This document shows positions 52,163 through 62,345 of a DNA stretch of 64,000 nucleotides, in pieces. Below the pieces are notes generated by a model that saw nothing but the letters and a program-made list of their open reading frames with translations, did not search any database and was not told the origin of the DNA. Made by a program: the position numbers and the translations under genes. Source of the stretch: Hydractinia symbiolongicarpus (lineage: Eukaryota; Cnidaria; Hydrozoa; Anthoathecata; Hydractiniidae); contig NC_079882.1 in NCBI RefSeq assembly GCF_029227915.1, positions 13,602,501-13,666,500 on the forward strand, read 5' to 3'. Every line of letters starts with the position of its first letter. Position 1 is the stretch's first letter.

Positions 52163-53977
52163 GAAGTGTCTGCTGCACCGGTACCGGAATCGTACATCGA
52201 AAAACTACTGAACCGGTACCGGATTCGTAGATTTAAGAACTGCTGCACCGGTAATGAAACTTTACCGGACCCCATATTTGTAAATCTAGTGCACCGGTAC
52301 AGGACCTTAATTAATTCCTAGCTTTTTTTGTTGCCTTTTCGGACGAGGATTATCAAAATAAAGTAAGGAAAAATAACGTGTTTTATGCAGCAATAACTAC
52401 TGTTTCTTTTTTGCGAAAAAGCAATCTACAAAGTTCGTTGTTTTAGCAATCAATCGAGTAAAAAATAAATATAATAAAAAAATATAAGTTCGCAAATAAC
52501 AATTGGTTAAAAGGTATAAACATAACGGAATTTTTGCTTGTTTAAACTCGACTGGAGTTTAAAACTCTAAATTTGTGAGAATCTCCGTTCGCAGCGATAT
52601 TACTTCTCCGTGTTAGCATACGCCATTTGTTGAAAGAGGGACAACAGTGATTTAACTTTCGCTTGAGTACCGCCCATTTTCGCGACAGTGACTTCTCTTT
52701 TAAATGCCTTTAATGTGTGGAAGAGACATATTAATACTTTTACACCAGGAAATGTAACTTTTATTAGTTCTCTTTCATTCAAATCCTTGTCCGCCATAAC
52801 CACACGAAGATTCTCTAAAGAAGGATTGCTTTGTTTAAAAGTTTCCAAAAACCAGGACAATGTTTCTTTATCTTCCATAGCAAGAAGCGCCACTCCAACA
52901 ATTTCAATTTGCCACATCGAATCTTCCACTAACATTAAGTAAACTGGAATTCTTAGCTAAGTTAGATTATAGGTAGCATCAACACAAATCAATTCTGGAT
53001 ATGCTTCATACGCATCCTTCATTTCCTCATCTAATAAATGAACTGAGGAATCTAGAAAAAAATGCGAGGAATGGTAAACACACAAAAATACTATCTCAGT
53101 GAGCGCTAATGACGTCGTCGTTTTAACCTTAACGACGGCCTCAAAATAAAAGCAAAGTGACAGGGCTGTAGATAATCGTCACTTACTGTAAATTAAAAAC
53201 AGTTTTATAGAACACATTAAACAGGTGGAAACAGGGTCGCTAATTAATGTAAACAAAATACGTACTGAACAGCTCGTTGTGCAGAGCCTCTTCCTTTGAA
53301 TTTTCTTCCACCATGAACACAAGCATATTTTAATTCATAGTACTGAAGCTCGGGTTTTATTATTTTCGTCAATCCTTTTTGTGAAGCCTTAACAGTTCGA
53401 CTATCTCTAACGTAGACATCAACAAAATTCTTCTCTTTGTATGTATCTAATTTTGTTTTCAATTCTTGAAAAGTCGAAAATTTTTCCCCAACAACAAAAG
53501 TAATCGACATACTGAATTTGTGCCTATCTAGATGCCGTATCAAAACTATAAAATTCTTCAGCGAAAAAGAATATTTTCTCCGCGTATGAAAGCAGTACAG
53601 CTGGTTTCTTCAAGAAAACTTCAAGCGTCTAGGCTCTTACTTATTTAATATGCAAGGGTTTGTATCCACGAAATAGAAAACAGGCTTTTGCTTCTTTGAA
53701 ACGAATCATTCTGTTGGAACGTTCCAAACGGTCAAGGGATTAAACATGTATTTCGCAAGAACCTCTCTAAGTTGATTTTTTCAGGGTATGAAAAATTACC
53801 ATTTCTAGTAATACTTATTTTATCGTCTTCGTTGTCAAAATGAAATTTTACACAAAAAAACTAGGGAGTTTGCTGAAAAATCCTGTGCCGGTTCACTAGC
53901 TGTGAGCCGGAGAAATCCGGTATCGGTTCGGTAGTTTTTCGATGTACGATTCCGGTACCGGTGCAGCAGACACTCCG
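52163..53977 (-). mobile_element. MULE-type DNA transposon nested in the Harbinger element
   Basis: Terminal inverted repeats of about 60 bp: AGTGTCTGCTGCACCGGTAC followed by CGGAATCGTACATCG, and the complement at the right (53884-53975). A 10-bp target duplication TTATTCTAAC flanks it (52153-52162 and 53978-53987). CCGGTACCGG motifs recur inside the ends. The internal gene is a MULE/ZSWIM-like transposase on the minus strand. Confidence 0.88.
52600..53543 (-). pseudogene. MULE transposase
   Basis: N-terminal frame 53543-53244 (KFSMSITFVVGEKFSTFQEL, YYELKYACVHGG). Then AYPELICVDATYNLT (about 53000, first catalytic Asp) ending in a TAG, then frame 52935-52600 with EIVGVALLAMEDKETLSWFL, LRVVMADKDLNERELIKVTF (second Asp) and LICLFHTLKAFKREV (the Cys/His region typical of MULE cores). 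The C-terminal SWIM part is not visible before the TIR. At least one stop and one shift make it inactive. Confidence 0.8.
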
Positions 53978-55180
53978 TTATTCTAACCGAGGATACAAAA
54001 AACCACTTTTGATAACAATGTTTTTGTCTGGAATACTTCCGGGATAAGCTGAAGATACAAATGTGAAGCCACCACCAGGTGCAATTCCAACTAAAACTTT
54101 AACAGTTGTGTGGATTTTGTAATTAGAATACATGAGCTTATGTATCACAAGTGAGGATGGTACTACTATTTTGAATTCGACACAGTCTATGATGCAGCGT
54201 ACATTAGGGAATTTGTCCTTCATTAATAAGGCATGACTGCTTTTACTTATTCCCTTGTAGGCCATATGCAAACAGATCCAAATTTTATATACATAAAATT
54301 TCTCCAAGTTAATATCGTATTAGTTATCGTACCTTCTGATGCTTGAAAAAGATATGATAGGTGAAAAATATCAAAGTTTCGTCTTAGTCTCACCAATGTC
54401 AATAAGAAACTTTCTAATGGTGATAAAGTACGAGGTCTACCTCTTGATGAATCCCCCTTGACTTGTTGGTTGTTATATAATACAATGTTCTCGCCATTCT
54501 CACCAGCATTTAAAAATATTAATATTCCCCGGAAAATATCAACCGATGGCAAACCAGTGTAGTGATTGCATCCTTGATCTGATAACAGCACTTGTTCAAC
54601 AAATTTACATTTAACTGTACTTGTATTTGCTTTCAAGGTCTTATTTTCTTCTATTAACATAGAAATTTGCTTTTGTAAATCTGCTGATTTTTCTATTTGA
54701 GTAGAAGAATCTATGGTAAAAAAATTATCTTCAAATGCATCCATTTCAGGTTCAGGTTGTGCAATTTCTGACACCGAATTTCTGAATTTTTTTCGTGTAG
54801 ATGGTCGGTCAACTGGTGGCTTTCTCCTACTCGAATCATCTTTTACCATTGTCTCCAAAAGTACAGGTCTTGCACCCATTTTTAGACGTCTCAAAGTACC
54901 GCCCCGGAGATCGAATAATATCCGTTTTAGAAAAGTGTTTTTCACACAGAACAGTGTGGTTAGTTACACGAAAGTTGTCCTTTCCATCCACACGTTTGAT
55001 TCTACTACACCACACTTTTCTCTCACCAACATCTTTTGGAAACGTGAAAAAACTTGTTGCTGTTGAAATACGTTCACCTTCAAACTCGACTAAACCAGTA
55101 TTGTCACAAACCCAGACTGCACATTGCTTTCCAAGACTTTATGTTCTTTGTTTACGTTTTTTTGACACACTATCCGCCAT
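53978..55180 (-). pseudogene. THAP-DDE_Tnp_4 transposase
   Basis: From ATG 55180: a short basic start, a stop, then a THAP domain CAVWVC ... TSFFTFPKD ... RKVWCSRIKRVDGKDNF ... HTVLCEKHF (C-x4-C, C-x2-H). The next frame, 54945-54247, has a Ser/Thr-rich linker, a coiled coil and an HTH-like region SEGTITNTILTWRNF. The DDE part, 54307-53978, has VRCIIDCVEFKIVVPSS (first Asp), KVLVGIAPGGGFTFV and AYPGSIPDKNIV (second Asp). The frame ends at the MULE target site; the third acidic residue is missing. In Harbinger-type elements this protein cuts at the TIRs. Confidence 0.85.
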
Positions 55181-55779
55181 TGCGATTTTTATTATGAAGA
55201 AAGTACACAACGACTACCTCGTTTTCGTGTTAACGCGATTACGTCATCTCGAATTTATGAAAAGGAGTATTCATTCCTGGACGAGTTTTATCCCGGGAAG
55301 AGATTTCATCCCGCCTGCGTGTAAACGTGGTCTATCTCTCTCTTGTGACTATGCCGTAACATTTTCCGTGGCTTTTTCATTTTATGTTGTTTTTTCTTTT
55401 TCCGTGGCAGTTGTGGGCCACCGTACCATCTCATCATAAACATTGACAAACTTTTTTTTCGAAGCTGGTAGTATGTTGTGGTAAAGGGACACAAAATATG
55501 AAAAATACATTGTTGTTAGTCATGGTACTCTCACCCCCAGGGTTTTGTACCTTTTTGGTATGAGAGAAGACGGCAAAAAACCCTGGGGACGAAGGTGTAG
55601 TCATGGCAGAGATATTTCTTTAGTTCAAAAAGTTTAAACGAAGGTTATAAAATGCTGGTACTACTATAGTACGTAACATATTCTTAGTGATGTCAAGTCA
55701 AAAATTTTACTTTTCATGTTTTCCAAACAAAAACTGTCTCATTTTATGTCCATCTTAAAAAAAATTATTGATCAAAAAA

Positions 55780-55847
55780 AATACTGGATTCTTACAACCC
55801 AACCGGCTCCACTACACAAAGCTAGTGGAGCCCAGACCTCCTTCCTC
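55780..55847 (+). repeat. DIRS left inverted terminal repeat
   Basis: Contains CCGGCTCCACTACACAAAGC and GAGCCCAGACCTCCTTCCTC; complement at 59648-59715. Confidence 0.9.
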
Positions 55848-55848
55848 A

Positions 55849-56620
55849 GTTCGTAGCGTTTTGGCCCCTCTTAAAAACAGATTTCTGAAAGTCTTTGTAT
55901 TTGGCATTAGAACAAATTTCCTTTCTATAAAAACGTTGCCATGTGGATTCCTTAGACCATGACCCCCTCTCTAGAATATCCTTTACAGAGAGTCCTAATA
56001 GTTCTGATGTTGAAGCTGATCTGGTGGAATGGACAGAAAACTTAGTATCAATCCCTGCCTCCTTTAGCACAGTCTTAATCCAGCCAGCTATTGTAGAGCT
56101 GACCACACCCTTATGAGGACTAATAGTACTAATTAATAAGTGTGAAGCACCACTTGCGTTCCTCCATTCACTGGTGCGTTCTAAATAAACAGTCAATGCA
56201 TTAAACACACAAAGGTCTTCATCTTCTGGATAACTGACAAAAACAATAAATGGATTTGGCTGTCCTTGTCTCCACGACTTATGTAGTCATAAAATTTATA
56301 TCCATATTATGAATACCCAACACCCTAGAAGCTGAAGTTAAAGCTAATAGCATTGTAAGTTTTAAAGTCAAAGATCTTATAGATATTTGTCTGTTATCTG
56401 TAAATTTTTGTTTAATGTAATCTATGACCACCTGAACATCCCAAATAAAAGTGTGATTTGGTTGAGGAGGCTTTTCATTAAAAACACCTGATATAAGAGA
56501 ACTAACTTTAGGATGTTCTCCTATAGACCTTCCTTGAATCTTATCGTGAAAGGCTGAAATGGCTGATCTATGGCAACAAATAGTTTTATAATCATAACAC
56601 TTTTTTGAATAACTCCCCCA
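55849..56620 (-). pseudogene. DIRS tyrosine recombinase
   Basis: The C-terminal 120 residues are open (56208-55846): LTVYLERTSEWRNASGASHL, GWIKTVLKEAGI, catalytic HSTRSASTSE (His-x-x-Arg) and WQRFYRKE (candidate Tyr). The N-terminal part between 56209 and 56620 is scattered over frames with stops, although the sequence still resembles a YR N-terminus (PNPFIVFVSYPEDEDLCVFN at 56260-56200). Recombinase for integration of the circular intermediate; inactive here. Confidence 0.8.
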
Positions 56621-56638
56621 AATAATTTATCACAAAAT

Positions 56639-58622
56639 TTATAGGGCATTCAATTGGATCAACCTGTTTTTGACCACACCAGCTAGCCCACTTATTCCAG
56701 GACGATGAATAATTTGCATTAGTACCCTTTCTTCTGGAAGCATGATGAGATTGGAAGCCTCTGGTGAAATTCCTTCCTCAAGGAGTTTTCCCCTGAAACT
56801 ATCCAAGCAGCTAACCGTAAAGCCCCTGTCACTACCATGGGGTGGTTTTCCATTTTTGGATTTTGTAAAAAAATTTCTCTGCATAGGAAGAAGAAATGGA
56901 TTTCTCACTGACAGACGTAACACTTCGGGATACCATGTTTGTGATTGCCATGTTGGTGTGATCGAAATCAGAAAATGAACCTGTTCCTCTTCTACTTTTT
57001 TTAGAACTCTGTGGATCAGAGCAAAAGGATGAAATGCATAAAGACACTTTTGATTCCACTTTTGGTGAAATGCATCTGTACCCAGACTGTGAGGGTCCAG
57101 CTTCCAAGAATAATACATTGGAAGTTGATGTGATAGACGGGAGGCAAACAGGTCCAATTTGGGATATCCTATTCTCTGACAAAATATTTTGAAAACCACA
57201 AGACAAAGCTTCCATTCTGCTGAGTCCTTGATATTTCGACAACCTGGGAGGTACTCGGCAGTAATCGTAATCTTGTGGAGTAATAGGAAATCCCAAATTT
57301 CCTTGGCTATTTTTATCATAGTTAAAATTTTTGTTCCTCCCATTTTGAGGAAGTAAGACAAAGCTGTCATGTTGTCTGTCTGAATGTGAACTGATGCAAA
57401 TTGTTTCATTTTGTGAAAAGACAGAAGTGCTAATTTGATTGCAAGCAATTCCAAAACATTTATATGAAGAATCTGTTCCGTCAGGGACCACATGCCTCCT
57501 GTCCTGGCCCCTTGACAAACTGCTCCTTTTAGAGAAGCATCTGTCTGTAACAAACTTTGTGTTTGAGGTTGCATAAGGGAACACCCAATGTACAATTTTA
57601 GATTGTTCACCCACTATAGAAGTTCTTCCAGAGATTCCCTTTTTAAATGCACTAGGGTGGCATAAGATTTCGATACTTTGAGACTTTGAATTTTTTGTTG
57701 TTGTAGAAAACGAAACTCGAGACGAGCCGGAAGAACTGCTTGTATGGTGGAAGACAGAACCCCTATTAATTGAGTTGGCTCCAGAATAGTGGCTTTTCTT
57801 GTCTTGTACAAACTCAAGCACTGCGTCTGTATTTTGGTAACTTTCTCCCTTGTTAGATAAAGAGACATGGTTACTAAATCCATAGACATTCCCAAAAACT
57901 CTATTTTCTGGGTTGGCTCCAAGACAGACTTTTTCAAATTTATTAAAAGGCCCAGATTTTGTAACAGAAAAATCAATGTGTCTCGTGCCAAAGTAACATG
58001 TCGTCTAAGTAAATTACAATTCTTATCATTAAACGACGAAGGAATGCCATGGGAATTTTCGTAAAAAAATTCGTAAAAATTTCGTAAAAATCCGTGGAGC
58101 TGGAGCCAAGCCAAAACAAAGACAGAGGAATTCGTATAGGTTGCCTGACCACTCGAACCTCACAAATGTTCTGAAGAAATTGTGCAGTGGAAGACTGAAA
58201 TAGGCATCTTTCAGATCCAACTTGCACATCCATTTGCCTCTGTTTAATAGGAATTTCAGGGAGTGCAAACCCTCCATTTTGAAGTGTTCGTATGGAACAA
58301 TTTTTTTGAAATACTTGAGGTTTATTACTGGTCGATTTCCTCCATCTTTCTTTTTTACTAAAAACAGATTGCTTAGAAACTGCCCCTCTGTGGAAGCTAC
58401 TTTTGAAATGGCTCCTTTTCTCAACATGTCTGCCACTTCCCCATCTATCAACTTTTTGTCTATTAGATTTCGAACAGGAGAATGAGGTATTATTGCCTGT
58501 GTTGGCTTCAAAATAAGGGGTATCTTGAACCCTTGTATGACTGACAGGATATCTTTGTCCTGTGTTAACTTTTTCCAAGCTGGAAGAAAATGTTTTAGGC
58601 GTCCTGCTAAGGGATCTGCCAC
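56639..58622 (-). pseudogene. DIRS reverse transcriptase-RNase H
   Basis: RT segment 58622-58029: LIDGEVADMLRKGAISKV, LVKKKDGGNRPVINLK, WMCKLDLKDAYFSLPL, FGLAPAPRIF. YLDD (VIYLDDMLL) lies at about 58010 in a shifted frame, then FLGMSMDLVTMSLYL (57890). RNase H segment 57610-56639: LLQTDASLKGAVCQG, HINVLELLAIKLAL, VHIQTDNMTALSYF, followed by the DIRS-type extension PKLDLFASRLSHQLPMYYSW and GTDAFHQKW. At least three frame changes; the RNase H part is a clean 323-codon ORF. Confidence 0.88.
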
Positions 58623-58662
58623 CCTGAGAACAGTGAACTTGAGTGAGATCCTCCAAGTTCAC

Positions 58663-59521
58663 TCAATTTTCGATTTGTGGAAGTGGTTGCAACTTTTGAA
58701 TGTTGAGAAAAGGATCCTTTTTTAGTTGTAGAAAATATAATATGGTTGCCTTGGTTTGTAGCTGGAATGCCCCCTCCCCCCCACAGTCCTTTTGTAAATG
58801 GGAAGGGCAACCAAGAAAGGGCTGCTTCTTTGGCCACCTTCTATTGCTGGTTGAAATTTTCTCGGCTGTAACCATAACATCTTGCTTAATTGTCTTGTTT
58901 AAATCAGCCATGTGTTCGCGGTATTTCTTCCCAAACAGTTCACTATCATGAAGTTGTAGCAGCGAGGCTTTGTCCTTTAACGTTGTTGATGCTTGTGCAG
59001 CTGAAAGGTTTGCTGTAGCGGATAAGATGTTCTTTCGACGCTCATACGTTAAAATTTTGATTTCGTACTTGCTCCACCATCATCCAAACTTTGGATAGTG
59101 GGCCCATTATATCACCCACCTTTTCTTGAAATTTTTTGAGCACTCGATCCATTTCGAGGTTTTGTGGATGATCCTTTTTTTGATTGCTGGAGAAAGCCTC
59201 GACCAAAACCTTTATTGCATCCAAGTTCACTGGTCTGGGAGCCTCCAACAGCTCTTGCTCTTTTAGTTCTTTTTCTGGGATAAACTCCTGGGATGCATCG
59301 TTTGCATAAGAGGCTAAATCATCAGGAAGAGACCACTTGTGGGTATCCTCTTCCCTAGTGATTTTAAAGCGCTTATACTGATCTCTCTCAAGCTGATCAG
59401 CAGCCTTTCTCTTGCCATGTGGCGTGTCGCATGCTATGGTATCGTCAACCACAGAAGTTCTTGAAGTATAACTGTCTTCTTGGTCGACAGAAATACTTGC
59501 AGGATAAGATGTTGATTCCAT
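58663..59521 (-). pseudogene. DIRS gag-like ORF1
   Basis: ATG 59521 (MESTSYPASISVDQEDSYTS), an acidic/Ser-rich N-terminus, a helix (EKELKEQELLEAPRPVNLDA) and KVLVEAFSSNQKKDHPQ, with a stop at 59042. Weak continuation in other frames down to about 58663. Position before RT and composition fit a DIRS ORF1. No zinc knuckle seen. Confidence 0.65.
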
Positions 59522-59647
59522 AATGATAATGGTATAATAAAATATATAACAAATAATTCAATGATTGCGGTTAAACAACTTGATAATAACTTGTAAACAA
59601 GCATTGATATAACCGGAGCTCCTTTCTCGATCGCGAAGAAGTTGAAA

Positions 59648-59715
59648 GAGGAAGGAGGTCCGGGCTCCACTAGCTTTGTGTAGTGGAGCCGGTTGGGTTG
59701 TAAGAATCCAGTATT
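59648..59715 (-). repeat. DIRS right inverted terminal repeat
   Basis: Complement of 55780-55847, ending TAAGAATCCAGTATT. 59716-60170 then has two diverged copies of a GGTGAGATGGGGAGGG-type block but no gene. Confidence 0.9.
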
Positions 59716-60191
59716 AGATCGATTGAGATTTTATTAAATAAAATTTCTACGCCGGCTGGGGGGCACATATTGTTGGACTACGCATAGAGTGTGAAAAATA
59801 CGTCACGATTTTGACGTCACATGCCCCTTAGGTGAGATGGGGAGGGTTGCGGGCCATAGCTATTTGATTTCTGACTGACTGAGTGACTGATTAGTCAAAA
59901 TGAATCAGTCAAAATCTGTAAGCTATAATTTGCAACCCTCTCAGTTTATATGGTAGCGACGTCACAACTTTGAAGTCAACATCGCCATAGGCGAAATGGA
60001 GAGGGCTGTGAACCATGGCTTTTCGCCGTAAATAAATTACAATCTGATTTTTTAACGCGCTCCGTCTGCAACACCTGGATTGTCGACATCATTCGCTTGG
60101 CTAACATACTTCGTCAAATTTACACTTAGTCACGCGACTTATCTGACTAACCCTGGATCCGCGCCTGCCCGCGTATAGAAACTGCTGCCGT

Positions 60192-60888
60192 ATGGTTCTT
60201 TTACTTTCCGGTGATGTTGAAACTAATCCTGGGCCTTACTCTGTTTTAAAGTCGGTACAGGGATCTTTTCATCAAAGGGATGTCAGGCTTGGAACTTTTA
60301 TTGGCACACAATGTTTGTGTAATTCCCTGTTTGCGATCGTTGGTTATTGAAAAGGTTTCTTTTTGAGACTCAGGTGATCTTGATCATATCCCCTGCGAAG
60401 GAACAAAGTTGTACACGAGCCTAGGTTACACAAACCAGTACTTAAGTGCAAGTGACCTCCCAAATAGTTTGACTGTTGAAAACGAGGTCATACAAATACA
60501 AGTTTAGAAAATATTTCTCATATTGTTATAGATAATAGCACTACTTTACGTACATTTCATAATTCATAACATTCCAATAAAGGACAAGGAATGTTGGGGA
60601 TTATAAGCGGCGTTAGTTTTGCTATAATTTGGGGGCACCCACAAATTTATTTATTTGATCCTCATAGCCGAAATAGTTTTGGACAAATAACAGAATGTGG
60701 TATCAGTCCTTTTACAATTTGATTCATTACAAGAAGTTGAAAACTACATACGCGAAATATACGTGTCCCCTGGTCAAGGAAGGTGTCTTGAAACTCAATA
60801 TTTTAAAATACTGACAACTGAACAGATAACTGATAACATTATGCTTTCCGTTCGTAGAAAGAGAAAACTAGATCAAAACAAAAAGTAA
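60192..60888 (+). pseudogene. Helitron N-terminal 2A-like peptide and cysteine-protease-like domain
   Basis: ATG 60192 reads MVLLLSGDVETNPGP, with DVETNPGP at 60213-60236: the 2A ribosome-skipping motif (D-V-E-x-N-P-G-P). It is followed by SFHQRDVRLGTFIGTQCLCN and SLFAI, where GTQC.CNSL looks like a papain-like/OTU protease active-site Cys. After stop 60349 the similarity goes on in other frames to FDPHSRNSFGQITECG and VLLQFDSLQEVENYIREIYV (60697-60888). Several shifts break it. In an intact element 2A would separate this protein from a flanking one. Confidence 0.7.
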
Positions 60889-60892
60889 CGTA

Positions 60893-61700
60893 AATCCGAA
60901 AGAGCTTTCACGCAGGAAAGATCTATGTTCCATTAAGTCGAGTCACAAGCTTAGAGGGTTTATACTTAACGGGTACATTTTCCAGATCAGCTATTAAATC
61001 AGACACACGAGCAACCGAGCAATACAATTATATGCGAGAACACTCAAAATTGACATCAAAGGATACTGGCGTAATTACTGAAAATTCAATCATAGTAACT
61101 TTGCTTAATACAAGATCCTACAACAAACATAAAAATGATATTAAGTCCGATCGAGTTCTCATGGAAAGTGATTTATTATGCCTAACAGAAACTCAGATAC
61201 CATTTAAGTCATACTGCGACACAAAACTAGATTACTTTACTTTAATTCCAAACAACAATGTGGATAGGTTTTTTAGTCTTTTGGTTGGTCATAATGAAAC
61301 TATAAAGTTGAGTAATATTGTGATAATTCCAGTTGCAATATTTTTTAAAATGACGAAGAAAACGTTTCAAAAGAAGGCTGTTAGTTTTCTACTTCTATAT
61401 CGTAAAAATTCTTAATCGAGATGATTCATTATACCTTATTCAACATTTTTTGGGAAACGAAATCGTTGATGTTATACTCGGAGATTTTAATTTAATGCAT
61501 TTATTGACAAAAACTATTTCCTTGATTTTCTCAATGAATATAAACAGGTTGTAACATCTCCAACTCATATATCCGGTTCACTTATTGACCACATCTATAC
61601 CATAAAAATGTTCTAAACACCTTTGAAGTTGATACGCTCGTCAAAAATGTATATTTCAGTGATCATGACACAGTCAGGCTTAGACTTTCTCTAACATGAT
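60893..61700 (+). pseudogene. Helitron helicase tail plus endonuclease domain
   Basis: Helicase end [15 protein letters not shown] (about 60940) joins in frame to EN: VTLLNTRSYNKHKNDI, then DLLCLTETQIPF (61170; catalytic Glu of the EEP endonuclease), LDYFTLIPNNNVDRFFSLLV (61240). Frames then shift, and GDFNL (61480), SGSLIDHIY (61590) and FSDHDTVRL (61660; the S-D-H motif) complete the EEP fold. The frame 61032-61415 is the longest open piece. Dead copy. Confidence 0.8.
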
Positions 61701-61930
61701 GCTTACGAAATCTTCTAAAAGGGCTACTTCAAATCAATTTCGTCCTCAGAACGACAGATATTTACGTTGGGTTTACTTTATTTTCTTTTTGTTTTAAACT
61801 TTGGTTGCATTGCAGATAACAGGCATAGCATTTTTGTTCTCTGAGGATAGTCTCGCACTATATACTTATTATCTATGCTGCTGGCGGAAATCTTCAAGCC
61901 ATCGGGCTTCTTGTTGAAATTATATATAAT

Positions 61931-62345
61931 ATGTAGTTTTGTGTAATTTTAAAGCACAGAGGCTTTATATAGTCTCGGCCGCAAGTTTTAAAAGAAACAG
62001 CAAACTGTAAAAATGCTTTTAGGATTTCAATTTCTTTTGCATTTTATGAGTTTGTAGTTTCACAGCGTTCTGTCTCTTTTGAAGATGTTTCTTATGAAAG
62101 TAACGTGATTCCTTATGATTATATACTTTACAGTGGAATCCTATAAAGTGAACCTTCTTAATTTGTGAGATATTTTTTTCTGGATGCTCGTTTTATAGTC
62201 TTGATGTTCACTTTTGACATATACTTCTGTACATGTATTATTTAAGTCACATATAATTGACGTGACATATAATTGATGTTGTAAATTTTGATTTAGCGAA
62301 ATAAATACAAGTGTTGATTCCATTGTGGATGGCATTTTTCAACAG
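61931..62345. other. Noncoding stretch upstream of kinase-like exons
   Basis: No convincing first exon or promoter element found for the gene to the right. Low-complexity AT-rich sequence. Confidence 0.4.

Larger units (their letters stand above)
51440..55330 (-). mobile_element. THAP/Harbinger-type DNA transposon, interrupted by a MULE
   Basis: Ends carry CCCGGGATGAG-type inverted sequence and a shared exact 19-bp pair: ATACTCCTTTTCATAAATT (51521-51539) and its complement (55252-55270). Inside, on the minus strand, is a THAP plus DDE_Tnp_4 transposase (53978-55180). The MULE at 52163-53977 is nested within it. Exact termini and target duplication could not be fixed by eye. Confidence 0.7.
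55780..59715 (-). mobile_element. DIRS1-type tyrosine-recombinase retroelement
   Basis: 68-bp inverted terminal repeats at 55780-55847 and 59648-59715 (AATACTGGATTCTTACAACC at left, complement at right, one mismatch seen). Genes on the minus strand in order: gag-like (59521), RT-RNase H (58622-56639), tyrosine recombinase (to 55846). Inverted rather than split direct repeats set it apart from the Ngaro element at 10-15 kb. Multiple frame breaks in RT and YR. Confidence 0.85.
60170..61930 (+). mobile_element. Helitron (endonuclease-bearing), internally deleted
   Basis: Order: 2A-like peptide and protease-like domain (60192-60888), then immediately the last 40 residues of the helicase (about 60893-61010), then the endonuclease domain (61030-61700) and a terminal hairpin (AAGCCATCGGGCTT, 61896-61909). 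The Rep and most of the helicase, normally over 3 kb, are missing between 60888 and 60893. The 3' half matches the minus-strand fragment at 3420-4600. Confidence 0.8.

Noticed and set aside
54801-55439. Plus-strand 212-codon ORF
   Set aside because: Opposite the THAP/DDE transposase and crossing the transposon end; no recognisable domain.
56832-57821. Minus-strand 329-codon Ser-rich ORF
   Set aside because: Overlaps the RNase H frame in a different reading frame; the Ser-rich, repeat-free sequence lacks motifs, while the other frame has all RNase H residues.
57973-58662. Minus-strand 229-codon ORF as a separate gene
   Set aside because: Mostly an out-of-frame reading of the RT. Only its last part (VIYLDDMLL) is real RT sequence reached after a frameshift.
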